A stretch of 64,000 bases of DNA from Cordilura impudica (taxonomy: Eukaryota; Arthropoda; Insecta; Diptera; Scathophagidae). The position numbers and the translations under genes are program-made. The stretch lies in contig OY821519.1 in assembly GCA_963682025.1 (NCBI GenBank), positions 65,466,783 to 65,530,782 on the forward strand. Reading direction: 5' to 3'. Shown here one piece after another: positions 38,983-50,201 of this stretch (its first letter is position 1; every line of letters begins with the position of its first letter). The notes beneath the pieces are model-generated. The model was not told the DNA's origin and ran no database searches. It saw only the letters and a program-made list of their open reading frames with translations.

Positions 38983-41036
38983 TTATTTCTGAAGGATTTC
39001 AATTAAAAAATCTGCATCTGCCGAGTATCGCTTGACTTTAAATTTTTTTTTATCTACAGGTTCAATAGAATGCAGCTTTTGAGTTCCAGGAATAGTACGC
39101 AAATCTTTAAAACGAATTTGAAGGAACCGTGCTTCTTCTTCGTGGTCTTCTAGAGTTAAAAACTCGAAATTACAGTTCAAAAGATTTTGCAGGCACCATT
39201 CATATAATTGTTTTGGAGTAGTTATTTGACCTTGTAATGGACGCTGTAAACTAGCTCGACGTGCTCTCTCTTTACGGTACCTCCAAGACCGTCACTTGGG
39301 CCTTTTCCATGGCTTGTTGCAAAAAAATGCCACTCAGCATTACATCCAAAATCTTCCATATGATAACATAAATTGATAAAGTTCTTTTTATTTTTAAACT
39401 GGGCAGCACTACCGTCTGAAAAATACGTGATTTTCTTCGGGGTTGTTTTAAACTTTTTTCTCAAAAATACATTCAGGTGGCGATGGAACAGGTGAACAGC
39501 TACAGAATCGTGTACAAGACAATCAGATATTATTATGAAGTTTGTATGTTGTGTTTTTCCATCTGATTTAAAATAAATAGCAATTGGGTATAAAGTGGCC
39601 TGAAAGTTGTTCCAGTGAAATCCCTGGACTGCATCCTGAATAGTAAAAGAAGCATTTTCTGAAAAATCGCAAACTGCTATATACTCATTTTCTTCCAAAT
39701 TTGATTTTCCTTCGCTCAAATATGCTGCCTGCTGTTTTGCAATAAATGAATGAGGTAATAGAATTTCAAGCTTTTCACATAGGGAATCCACAAAAACGTC
39801 GGCTTGGCCAAACATGGTCTCCAAATTATCCCTATCTACACTTACCCATTGTTTATATGTTATTTCATCAATATCGTTTTGCTCTAGTAATTGATTTAGT
39901 TTTGCTTTTAAATTTTCAATTCCTGGACACTTGTTACATTTACGTAGGTGACACTTTGAAGAAGATGGAATGCATGTCATTTGTTTCAAACAATCTTTGT
40001 AACATTCAAGCTGATAATTCGGAACACCAGCAGTTAATTTTTTAAAATTTATAGCATCAATCATCAGCTTCACATTTTGATGCTTTGTACAAACACACAC
40101 GTAATGAAATCCACTCGCATTTGCTAGAATTATATTCCTCGGACGAAGTTGGCAAAACCTGGAAATACCTATTTTTATTCCATCATGTCGTTCCTTGAAT
40201 AAGGCGTACATTTCTCTTGAGTTTCCAAGCAAAAGTCTTTTATTTTTCCTGACTTTTGTACCATTTTCAAAAACAGACACGAAATCTTTCTGTCCGGGCA
40301 TACACCTGCTGACGTCATCGGATTCATAAAAGGGTTTTACTAAACTGCTTGTCACTGGTGAAATTGGACTTCCCAGTTTTGGGTTAGGTGTACTCATCAC
40401 ACCCTTTGTTTCAACCAAATGCTTAACTTTTCGCGCGATATAGTTTGTAACCATGAATTCTTCCTCAGTTTTATGTATTGCCCAGCTTTTTGGTAAAATT
40501 GTTAGCAGTTGGATTTTCTCACTATTTTTTGTTAATGTTTTAAACTTTTCTTTTAATTGTTCTATTATTTCGGATTGTGGGCACATATGCGAAGTTGATT
40601 GTGCTGAACCGTGGAAAATTTTGTCTTGAATCGAATCACTTATTTTCCTGAATTTTGCATCTCTGTACCGTTTTTGATGTAACTTCTTCTTTTTTATCGG
40701 AGATTGTTCCAGATACGGTAAAGATTGGTTTAATTTTGAAATAGCAACTTCTTCCGTGCCTGACGCAATGTCATCTACTTCCGTGCCTGACGCAATGTCA
40801 TCGAAAGTATCCACATTTTCGTTTATATCTGAACCTTCTTCCAAATTAGATTTATTAGATTTCTTCAGATGCGAAAATTTTATTCTACATGTCCAACAAA
40901 TTTTATTTGAGATCGTAATGTTTTTATCCTTAGTATACTGTATCATCCATTCTTGGACTTGTCTTAAACTTTTATTGCACCCAGTGTGACCGGATTTTTT
41001 AAAAGGATTACAGCAAAATGTTGAATTGAGTGTCAT
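38983..41036 (-). pseudogene. Transposase-like protein of the long-TIR element, one frameshift
   Basis: The 604-codon frame (41036-39222) opens with MTLNSTFCCNPFKKSGH, and has Cys/His-rich N-terminal and central regions (ICWTCRIKF; CHLRKCNKCPG). The C-terminal catalytic-looking part reads YIAVCDFSENASFTIQDA, VQGFHWNNFQATLYPI, FIIISDCLVHDSVAVHLFHR, KITYFSDGSAAQFKNKKNF and EWHFFATSHGKGPSDGLGG. The acidic residues in CDFSEN, ISDCL, FSDGSAAQ and GPSDG are candidates for a DDE/D triad. At a CTCTCTCT run (39264-39272) the frame shifts, and the remaining ~95 residues continue to the stop at 38983. I know this protein type as an unnamed repeat-derived family of insects; the function as transposase is inferred. 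Confidence 0.75.
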
Positions 41037-41488
41037 ATTTTTTATTTAGATACCACAACCGAATGAATTGTGCACGACTTTTTTGTATTGACAATAATTA
41101 TAATTTATTTAAATATTTAGTCTCTTTTTTTTGTTTTTTCAAACGATCAAGTCACTTTAACACTATAACACTTTGACGTTTAGCACTTTTGAAATCTAGT
41201 ATTCAACTGAAGTTTGACTTACAGTCTCTGAACTATTTACAGTGTTTTTTTTTTGGTACAAAAAATAGATTTCAGGTAAAAAAATACACGCCTTGCTTTT
41301 CTTGAATTGGAAAATTTGCGTGAAGTACGGGTCATAAAATGTTTTTTAAATAGGGACTGAATTTGCTACTGCCAATAAGCCGACCACAGTTCATAAAATA
41401 TTTGTACATTTTTTGTGTGAACAGGCAATAAATATATAAATATAATATAAATATATAAATATATATATATCGCCTAGGTTGTAAAGTC

Positions 41489-42064
41489 GAAAAAGTTCCT
41501 TTACATTTGATTTGTCCTTCTTTTTGTAATTTGTCACCTTTTTGTATTTTGGTACATTTCATGAAATACATAAACCTTCTCCTGCTTTTTTCTTAATAAC
41601 TCATGTTGTAATAAAGACTCCACATTGAAATTTGACAGACTTGTACAAAACATAATAAGAATTAAAATATATTTTTTTGAAATTTTTAAAAATATTGATT
41701 TTCGAGAAATATCGTTTGCAAATTTTAGTCCTTTTTTTATTTACATTATCCTTGATCGAAAATTTGAAAAAAAATTTTTTTGGAATGGCGCATGTTTTAG
41801 TCTGTAAAATGAGCCCTTCATTATTAACGTACAATTAATACTTTTCGAGATATTAAAAATTGTGTAAAGGCATCAGAGTGCATTTTTATTGATTTTTGCC
41901 AAATTTGAATGGCCATTATTCTGAAAGTTCGACGGCTATATGTCTGAAAGTTGGCAAATATTATTGTGCCGATCCATAGATCATGTGTACAAAATCTTAT
42001 CAAATTTGGAGGTGATGAGGTCACAAATGTTAATATTTTCGGTTGATTTCATATGTTTTTACCC
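41489..42064 (-). repeat. Right terminal inverted repeat
   Basis: Inverse of 38317-38883; inner half nearly identical, outer ~230 bp clearly diverged, with substitutions and small gaps. Confidence 0.82.
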
Positions 42065-42068
42065 TATT

Positions 42069-43059
42069 GCTAATTGTGAGCGTGGCATGCTGTCAAACTC
42101 AACTGTTTTTTTTTAATCTCAGAAAAAGGTGAATTTTTATGTTTTTTTTTATCAAAAATAAATGGTTACTAATCGCAAGTTATCGTCGAAAATGACATGC
42201 GGTCTTCTTTACAAGGTTGGTAGCATTGCAGTCTTTAGTTGTTTAATATTAGGGGTGTTCAGAAATATTTATTAAACTACCATATTTGTGTCAAATTTTA
42301 ACTTTAGTGGAATAGAGGTTCTAGGGAACAAAAGGGAACAAGAAACGTATACACCCCAGAGAAAGGTGAAAGTGTCCTCTTTAACCGTATGCATACTTTT
42401 ACACTCGTGACGATCCGCGGGTAGAACACTTTTTTCATTTTAATTTAATTACTCAAAAAATTTTAAATTACGGTAATTCAAACAGCCCTATATGTATACA
42501 ATGATGTGTTAAATTTGTGCTTTAGGTGTTTTATAGCTTATAGTAGTCATTATTTTTTCTATTACCAGTAATGATATCTGCTTACAAAATACACTACCCT
42601 TTTGATATATATGTAAGTAAGAATGTCAATACACAGAGGAAATAATTCATTTGTAACCTGGATTTTTTTTATTATCATACTTTTTTATACCTTTTTATTT
42701 TACCTAACGTTGCAAGTAGTAAAGAAAACACATACAGGTAATTCATTTGTATAGTGGGCTTTTTATATATCATCTTAGGTAGTAATGCACTAATGCCATT
42801 TTCTGACTTTATTTTACCTAGAAACATAGTATGATGGCTTATGAGAAGGCTTATAAGAAAGTGACATTTGAATAACAATTACAGTCGCAAATAAAAATAT
42901 TCAGAAAAATATGGATTGCTTCAGTTATAAAAAAACTGGCCGAAGAGTATTTTAGGAACAAAAACCAAAAATTAAACTTAAATTCGTGTAGCATCGCCAA
43001 ATAACTAAAAAAAAAACGCTACAAAGAAGTTAGCTATAATAAACAAAACTTTTATATAT
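42069..43059. other. Unassigned stretch
   Basis: AT-rich; no coding motif or ordered repeat recognised. Confidence 0.5.
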
Positions 43060-43818
43060 CAAGTAAAAAAAATTATAGTCGGTCTAGACCGACTATACGA
43101 TACCCTATACCATGCGTTTAGAGACCCTATCTCTTAGGCCCAACTAATTGGATATAGAAAATAAGCATAAACCATATTTGAGTGGCATTTTTATTAATTT
43201 TTTTGGCTACAGATATAAAAAAGTTCATATCGGATGCTATGTCTATATGGGGACTAGGTCCAAAAATGGACCGATCCTGACCATGGTTGGTAAAGTCTCT
43301 TGTATTTTGCGAAAATATATACAAACAAAATTTGAGATGAATCAGTGCAATATTTTTGTTTTTTGATAGATTTAAGTGAAGATCGGGAAGCAGCTCTATA
43401 TGGGGCCTATGACCGAGAGTTGTCCCATAGGACCGTTTTTGGACTATTCATTAATGGATGTAATAAACACATACAAACCCAATTTGACTAAGATCTATAC
43501 AATTTGGATCTTAGGGCAATTTATGTCGATTTTATAGGGATCATTTGTATGGGGGCTAGGTCTGAACATTGACCGATTCTCACCAATTTCAACAGCGTTC
43601 ATCCCATGGCCGATGAAAGCTTATATACCAAATTTTATCAAAATGAATTCATAATTGCGACGTGCAGTTTGATTACAAGGTTTACATGGACACACAGACG
43701 GACGGACATAGTTAAATCGATTCAAAAAGTGATTCTGATTCAATCGGTATAATAAAAGATGGGTCTGGGTCAAATATGTTTGGTTGTTACAAACAGCAGC
43801 ACAAAGTCATTATACCCA
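43060..43818 (+). mobile_element. Repeat family Y, copy Y5, 3'-truncated
   Basis: Typical Y start with palindrome at about 43075-43095 and a short ACGG stretch, but the sequence changes at CATTATACCC (43818) into Transib coding sequence, so the Y 3' end and the Transib 5' end are both lost at this junction. Confidence 0.8.
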
Positions 43819-44457
43819 TTATAGCGCAAGCTGGTTAGAAGGCCAACTTACTGTCGCTTCAGAAACAACAAAGCAAAATAAGGCTGGAAGACTACGTAAA
43901 TCATTGGACAACTGCAGCGATAGATCTAAGAGGCGGAAACTTAAAGATATTAACGATGAAATTGGATGTATAAAAATAAAAGAATCTTTCCTACATCAAT
44001 TACGATCACAGCAACAATTGACAAAAGTATCGTTGAAAAAGTTGTTAAAGCTAGTCGTCCAGTGAGAACAAAACGAATTCTTAAAAATATACCAACTCCG
44101 AGCGATGCACAACAGTTCACAAATGAGGAGGCATTGGCATTATTTCTGGATGTGAAATTAACAATGCAGCAATACATTCCGCTCAGATGGCGTGCGATTG
44201 AAAAAGGCTCAAATATGTAACCAGCATATCATCACATAACCGCTGCTAAAATGGACTGTTTGCCATCAAAGGACACTACTATAATCACACCAATTTCGGC
44301 AGAGGTACAACTACAATCTCTACTTGATCACACAGCCGAACGGTTGCTACAATCAATAAAAGGAAATGAGTTCAAGAAATATGGAAACACAAAGTTAATT
44401 ATTTTTTGTAAATGGGGATGTGATGGTTCTTCAGGACAAAAACAATACAAACAAGTA

Positions 44458-45760
44458 AAGGGTCCGCCAAATAACTTTTTTTTTTTTGAAAATGCTATAA
44501 AAAAAACTACTGAATATTATCTCAAATTTCTTTTTTATTTGAAAGTACAATTCTTCCGGTTAATAATGGAAAATAATTTCATTCAAATGGCTGCCTCGGC
44601 TGGCCATGCAGTAGCCTACACAATCGGTACAATTTTTAAGCACATTATCGATTGTGTGCAACTGTATTTCACCAATGGCTTCACGAATATTGTCCTTTAA
44701 AGCGTCAATTGTCTCTGGCTTGTTGGCGTAACACTTATCTTTGAGGGCACCCCACAAATAATAGTCCAACGGTGTCAAATCGCAGCTCCGAGGTGGCCAA
44801 ACGACATCAGCTCTGTGGCTGATAATGCGATCTTCAAAAACAGGGCGCACAACATCGAGTATAGCTTCGGCTGTGTGGCACGTAGCGCTGTCCTGTTGAA
44901 ACCAAATGTTGCCAATATCCTCCTCTTCAATTTTTGTGAACAAAAATTCGTTCAACATGGTCCGATAACGATCGCCATTGACTGTAACGGCCACTCCTTG
45001 CTCATTTTCGAAGAAAAATGGCCCAGTTATGCCTCTGGACCAAAATCCGCACCAAACAGTGACTCGTTTTGGGTGTATCGGCTTTTCAATGTATGCGTGC
45101 GGGTTTTCTGTGCCCCAAATGCGACAATTTTGCTTGTTTACATACCCGCCAAGATCAAAATGAGCTTCATCTGAAAAGATGATTTTTTGGCAAAATCGGC
45201 ATCTTCTGTAAGTCGATCGCAGGCCCACTTAGCGAAGCGAAAACGCATTGGATGGTCAGTTGGCTTCAACTCCTGAACCAATTGGACTTTGTGTGGCGTC
45301 ATACCAAGGTCTTTATGCAAAATTCGTATCAATGATGCCTCCGAAATGTTCAATTCTTGAGAACGACGGTGAATTGATGTTGATGGCGCTTCACGCACAC
45401 TTTCTGCCACAGCAGCAATATTCTCGGGTGTACGCACTATTTTTGGAATTTCACGCTTTGGTTTATCGATGAGGATGCCAGTTTCTTTCACTTTTTTCAC
45501 AAGATAACGAACATACGAAGCTGACGGTGCTTCTCTTCTTCCAAAATCCGTACGCAATTTTCGCACACATTCTGCAACATTACCATGATCTTCAAAGTAA
45601 TGTCGAAATATTTCCTAGCGTTGTTCAAGCGTAAACACAACCATATTCGTTCAGCGGAAGGATAACACTAATTATCTGTCAAATCAGACATGACCTTAGT
45701 GTTACAATTCACGAAATAAGCACTAGTTGAAAAAAAAAAAACGTTAGATGGCGGACCCTT
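44458..45760 (-). mobile_element. DD41D mariner-like element (rosa-type), inserted in Transib
   Basis: 1303 bp bounded by TA on both sides (44456-44457, 45761-45762). Termini AAGGGTCCGCCAAATAAC and, reversed at the right, AAGGGTCCGCCATCTAAC. Removing it restores the Transib reading frame. It encodes a decayed transposase on the minus strand. Confidence 0.88.
44560..45644 (-). pseudogene. DD41D mariner transposase, broken
   Basis: From ATG at 45644 the frame begins MVVFTLEQR but meets TAG at once; it then continues ECVRKLRTDFGRREAPSASY and LNISEASLIRILHKDLG, shifts frame near 45185 and continues IIFSDEAHFDLGGYVNKQNC, IWFQQDSATCHTAEAI and PPRSCDLTPLDYYLWG to the C-terminus HLNEIIFHY. The catalytic Asps of SDEAH, QQDSA and PLDYY remain, with 41 residues between the last two. 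One stop and one frameshift inactivate it. Confidence 0.85.
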
Positions 45761-46880
45761 TAGTATGTGAAAATATTTCGGACCCAGATATGTTCATGGT
45801 ATCATTTGTACCACTGCTGTTGAAAAAGATTTTGGAAGATTTAGAGCCTGCGACTAGTACAACGCAAACAAAAGATATTTGGAAAAATGAGACACCATCT
45901 TCTACGAAATACTGCAGGTCAATCAAATTTGAATGAAAAAAAGAAACTCACGATGACATTAACAAAGAAGTTACTGATATTAAGGCCCAAATTGCAACCT
46001 TACTGCCATTAAAATTACGGTTAGATGGGCAACAAATTGAAGTAAGCTACCAGTTAATGCTGACAATAATAGATGGAAGGCTTCATCCAGCTGCATCATA
46101 TGCCAATCATATCAAGCCAATTAATTCAAGTTCCGACAAAAACACTAGAAAATACTGATACGTATGATTTTGGATTATCACCACTACATGCAAGAATACG
46201 ACTTATGGAACACATACTAAAAATAACTTATGATTCGGATTTCGGTTCTTCAAGAAGAAACAACGAAACCACCATGGAGTTAAGAAGTTCAAAAAAGAAA
46301 CATGTTCAGGATGAATATCGCAAATTTGGATTGATTATAGATCAGCCAAAACAAGAGTCAGGCGATACAAATGATGGCAATACCGCAAGAAGATTCTTTT
46401 CAAGTCCAGAAAAAGCATCTCAAATAACAGGAGTGGATTTAAACCTTATTTTCAGATTTAAAATAATTCTAGAAGTACTTGCGTGCAATGAAGAAATTGA
46501 CTCCAAAAAATTTACAGACTATGCTAAGGAAATATGTCTCCAATAGTACACAAAATTCTTTATCATGCAGAAGATGTCATTAAATATCATCTGGTGCCAC
46601 TTGGAGTTCTATCAGAGGAGGCTCAGGAAAAAAGGAATAATGATTACAGATTTTATAGAGAGCACAATACTAGAAAAATTTCACGAAATTCCACAAAAGA
46701 AGATCTATTTAATATATTACTGGCAACGTCAGATCCGTTCAACTCCAGTATTCGAAATCAATGGAAAGTGGAACATCGGGATTTAGATGAAGAAGTCAAA
46801 AAACTACTAAAGAACAGAAATTACACAGAACAAAATAAGGAATATTTGCAATCAATATTTGAATCAAATGAATAATAATT

Positions 46881-47689
46881 ATAAGTAGGAAAAGCGTAGA
46901 ATTAGTAAAAAACAATAATAAACAGAACCTCGCATTGTTACAAATGCTATTAAAATCTATTGCAGTTTTTTTTTTAAAGGTTTTTTACCCACATATGTAC
47001 GAAATGTTTTAATAAATACAAAGATTCAAAAAATAAAAACCCTTATTTTCATATCAAAATCAGAACCATTGCGCTAATGTTCAGCAGATTTATTTTGCAA
47101 AAATTAACAAATTTGACAGCAAAAAATTATAAATTTTTCTGTAGTAATAGCAAGACTATTAGATAATATTACTAACGTTATTTTAAGTGGAAATTTCTCT
47201 TTGAGTGTAAACAAATTTGCAAATTTGACAGAAAAAAAATTTTTAATTTTTCAGTAGCATGTAATAGCAAAATTTCCAGTTGATTTTACTTATTTTAGTG
47301 TAAAAATTTTTTTGAGTGTAAACATAAAAAAATGCTTGTTATTGCAAAAAATGCTTGTAATTATTATTAAAATCCAAATATCACATTTTTTTTTTAAATA
47401 AAAAAAATTAAAAACCCATATTTCAAGCTAAAAGTTAAAAAGTTAGAATTTCTTAAAAAGTACTCAATCAACTTTAATGAAATTAAAACAGACTCAAGTT
47501 CAACTAAATATCTACACACTAGAAAAAGAATTACTATAATATTTTGAGCGGTTTAAATGTTACGGAATTTTGGTCAATGAAAAACAATTTTCAGCCACTG
47601 TGATAGTTTACTTTTGATGATTCATAAAAATACTTAATGACGTGGCACCTTGAAAATTACAACTTATGTTTTATAAGGTTGCCACTTTT
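46881..47689. other. AT-rich stretch, possibly Transib-2 3' UTR
   Basis: No gene. CACTGTG at 47596-47602 (reverse CACAGTG), with CAAAATTCC 23 nt inside, may be the Transib right terminus; the left end is missing, so a target duplication cannot be checked. Confidence 0.35.
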
Positions 47690-47880
47690 CGCCAAAGTAA
47701 TTTTTTTCAAACTACTGCCGCCATCAATTGGAGTACGCTTCTTACGTATTGAACTGATTGTATCACTTTGCAATGACATATTTTTCATAAATTGTAGCAA
47801 CTGAAACACCTCTATCTAAATCTTCGTTTATATTAGCCTTTTGAACAGGAGGTAAACTATGTAAGTGTGTATTTTTTGAA
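47690..47880 (-). pseudogene. CENP-B/pogo-type HTH fragment
   Basis: Minus-strand reading PPVQKANINEDLDRGVSVAT and IYEKYVIAK, then after one frameshift DTISSIRKKRTPI, resembles the N-terminal helix-turn-helix of pogo/Tigger transposases. Only this short piece is visible. Confidence 0.45.
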
Positions 47881-48998
47881 AAAAATACATTGGTCAGACG
47901 AAGTTTTATACTCAAATTTAATTGAATTTGGGGAATATACCAATTTTAAGTATGCTTAGTGATTTTGTATTTGTCCAATGACGTTTTGGAGGTTGTATTG
48001 AAAAATATTGTGTAACAGCCTCAAACTGTTATTGAGTTAATTCCGCGACTTAACAATTTACAACTCCTAATAAATAAACGTTAACTTTTAAATAAATGAA
48101 GAATATCATAAAACGTTAAGATATTATTGATTAAAATTATGCAATGCTGGAACCATCCTACAGCATTTTGGCTTCTTAATGGATTTTATGGTACTTTGAA
48201 AAATACACACACACACACACATGTTAGAGCAACATTCATTTTCGAACAAAAGCTGACTAACAACAAATTGAATATGCATTGTGGCTTGGAATTTCTATTT
48301 ATTTATTTATAAAATAAAAAGTTTTAATTTTTTCAAACTTATTTTAGAAAATTTTTTTTGTAATATTTTTTTCTAATATTTCGCCTCCACCTTGATTGAA
48401 ATCACAATAGTCGACTTCTCTTTACATTTGCATGCACTTTCTTTAATTACGAATCAAATATATGATTCACTTAAAAGTTTTGATTAAAAATCGTTAAAAA
48501 TAAATAAAGAATAATCAACGAAAACAAAAAAGAACACTTTCTTCTTACATATTAAGAAGTTCCGTATTTGTGCCGGTAGCATTCGATAATATTTGTAAAT
48601 TTTTTTCCATAATTTTTCCGAAAATAATTTAATTAAAAATTTTTTTATGACGTTCATTTATGAACCGCTTTGCAAATGTTATAAAATTGTACTGAAATTA
48701 TTCGAGAGAAAGTACTATGAGAAATAATATTTACATTTATTTATATATCTCGGATTTGTGGTTCTTGATTCGCGATTGATATAAATATATGTATACGTAA
48801 ATACATGTGTATGTACTACGAGTAGTTTGTGTAAAAAATATAAAATTTTTATGTTTTATTACAAGTTATTGGCATAATTTCGATTTCATTCGCAGCTAAA
48901 TACGTACCATTATCGTTTCCAAGCCATTTAAACTGAGTAGCGTTACCGCTGAAATTCCGTAAACAATGATTTTGAGATTATCTTACTTATGTCGTATT
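47881..48998. other. Unassigned AT-rich stretch
   Basis: A short CA microsatellite lies at 48206-48220. No gene or transposon signature otherwise. Confidence 0.5.
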
Positions 48999-49212
48999 GA
49001 TGTGTAAACATCTATACGCGCAGGGGGGTAAATATCGAATTCACAATGCAATCAGAAAAACAGCGTAATATGTGAGCGTAACATCTTACGCGTACCATGT
49101 ATGCATTAAAACAAATCGGTGTGACATGATTGTTTGGTGAAAAATTATGTTATGTAATAACATTTTTGTCGCTGTTTTCTGCATTTTATTTATTACCAGA
49201 TGTTTACACATC
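48999..49212 (+). mobile_element. Family Z element, copy Z5, compact without array
   Basis: 214 bp from GATGTGTAAACATCTATACG to AGATGTTTACACATC, a perfect 15-bp terminal inverted repeat, with only the inner hairpin region between. This is the minimal form of the family. Confidence 0.82.
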
Positions 49213-49719
49213 TCCCCTGTGATCGGACTCACATCATTTTTTTTTCTATTTTTGTCTTTTGAAAATATGTACAATTGTTTATACCCTCCACACCACTGTG
49301 CAAAGAGCATATATCAGTTTGTCATTCCGTTTACTAGGGCACCCCTGCTGCTCCGCAGCATTATATTATATTATATTAATTTTTATAATATAATACCAAA
49401 ATTTGCCAAGAGAAGTTAACGTACAGTAATGCGAAAATATGCCAAGAGAAGTTAACGTACAGTAAAAGTAAAGTTGATTGTCCACGCATAACTTTCCTCA
49501 AACCCAACGAATTTAAGCAGTTAATAGCTCAAAAGAAGGAGCTTGATCCACTGAGTGTTCTTAGACCTATGTCAACAGCCTACGTTAATTAGAACTCTAG
49601 TTATAGAGGTTTGAGAGAAGAAAAATATTGAAAAAAATCTTGAATGCAAAGTTTATTCATAAATTCTTTTAATACATAAGATAACAAGAGAAGTTGATTT
49701 AGTGATGACCGTCCGTCCA
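49213..49719. other. Unassigned stretch with a short direct repeat
   Basis: GCCAAGAGAAGTTAACGTAC occurs twice in tandem (49405-49424 and 49441-49460). Nothing else recognised. Confidence 0.5.
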
Positions 49720-50165
49720 TCTGTCTTTTTTAAAAAAGTCCCCCTTTTTAAAAAAGAATTTTTTTAAAGATCAAAATTGTATGTTTGCGCATACAGGGGA
49801 CCGATGAGGGTTAAAGTAAAAATGTAATTTAAAAAAATGAACCCTTTTTAAAAAGGACTTTTTTTGAAAATTACCCTTTTTAAAAAGGACTTTTTTTTGA
49901 AAATTACCGTTTTTTAAAATTACTCTTTTTTAAAGTACCCTTTTTTAAAACACCCTTTTTTGGGAAAGTACCATTTATTAAAAAAAAAGTACCCTTTAAA
50001 AAATATAAATATATTTTTAAAGTTCCTTTATACCATCCTTTTTCAAAGTACCCCTTTTTTACCTTTAGTTTTAAATAAATTTTTTTTAAAGGTACCCTTT
50101 ATTTAAAATAGGACCCTTTTTTAAAAAGTACCTTTTTTAAAGTACCATTTTTTTAAATATATAAT
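49720..50165. repeat. CCTTTTTTAAAAAGTA-type array
   Basis: Irregular units of about 15-20 bp such as TACCCTTTTTTAAAAAG, similar to but distinct from the TTAAGAAAAGG arrays. Confidence 0.7.
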
Positions 50166-50201
50166 AAGGTTTGCTACTATCAATAATACTTTACACAGGC
50201 A

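Larger units (their letters stand above)
38317..42064 (-). mobile_element. 3.75-kb DNA transposon with ~570-bp TIRs and 4-bp TSD
   Basis: Both ends read GGGTAAAAACATATGAAATC inward. The TIRs extend to about 38883 on the left and from about 41489 on the right; inner parts are nearly identical, outer parts more diverged. Flanking TATT on each side gives a 4-bp target duplication. It contains one transposase-like gene on the minus strand. Long TIRs and a 4-bp TSD would fit the Sola superfamily, but I cannot assign the superfamily from the protein alone. Confidence 0.85.
43820..46880 (+). pseudogene. Transib (RAG1-like) transposase, second copy, split by a mariner
   Basis: 5'-truncated. Segments: SASWLEGQLT and RSKRRKLKDI; VEKVVKASRPVRTKRILKNI and NEEALALFLDVKLT; LLDHTAERLLQS and FCKWGCDGSSGQKQYKQ, then the mariner (44458-45760). 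Coding resumes in the same frame with VCENISDPDMFMVSFVPLL, KYCRSIKFE-stop, TYDFGLSPLHARIRLMEHIL, GDTNDGNTARRFF and VPLGVLSEEAQEKRNNDYRF. KWGCDG and SEEAQEKRNND correspond to the RAG1 regions around Asp600 and Glu962 (SEGNESGNKLFRRFR). Frameshifts and stops make it a pseudogene. A possible right end is the heptamer CACTGTG at 47596-47602. Confidence 0.75.

Noticed and set aside
41601..41834. 77-codon frame duplicated at 38537-38770
   Set aside because: Mirror copies within the two terminal inverted repeats; low complexity and no motif.
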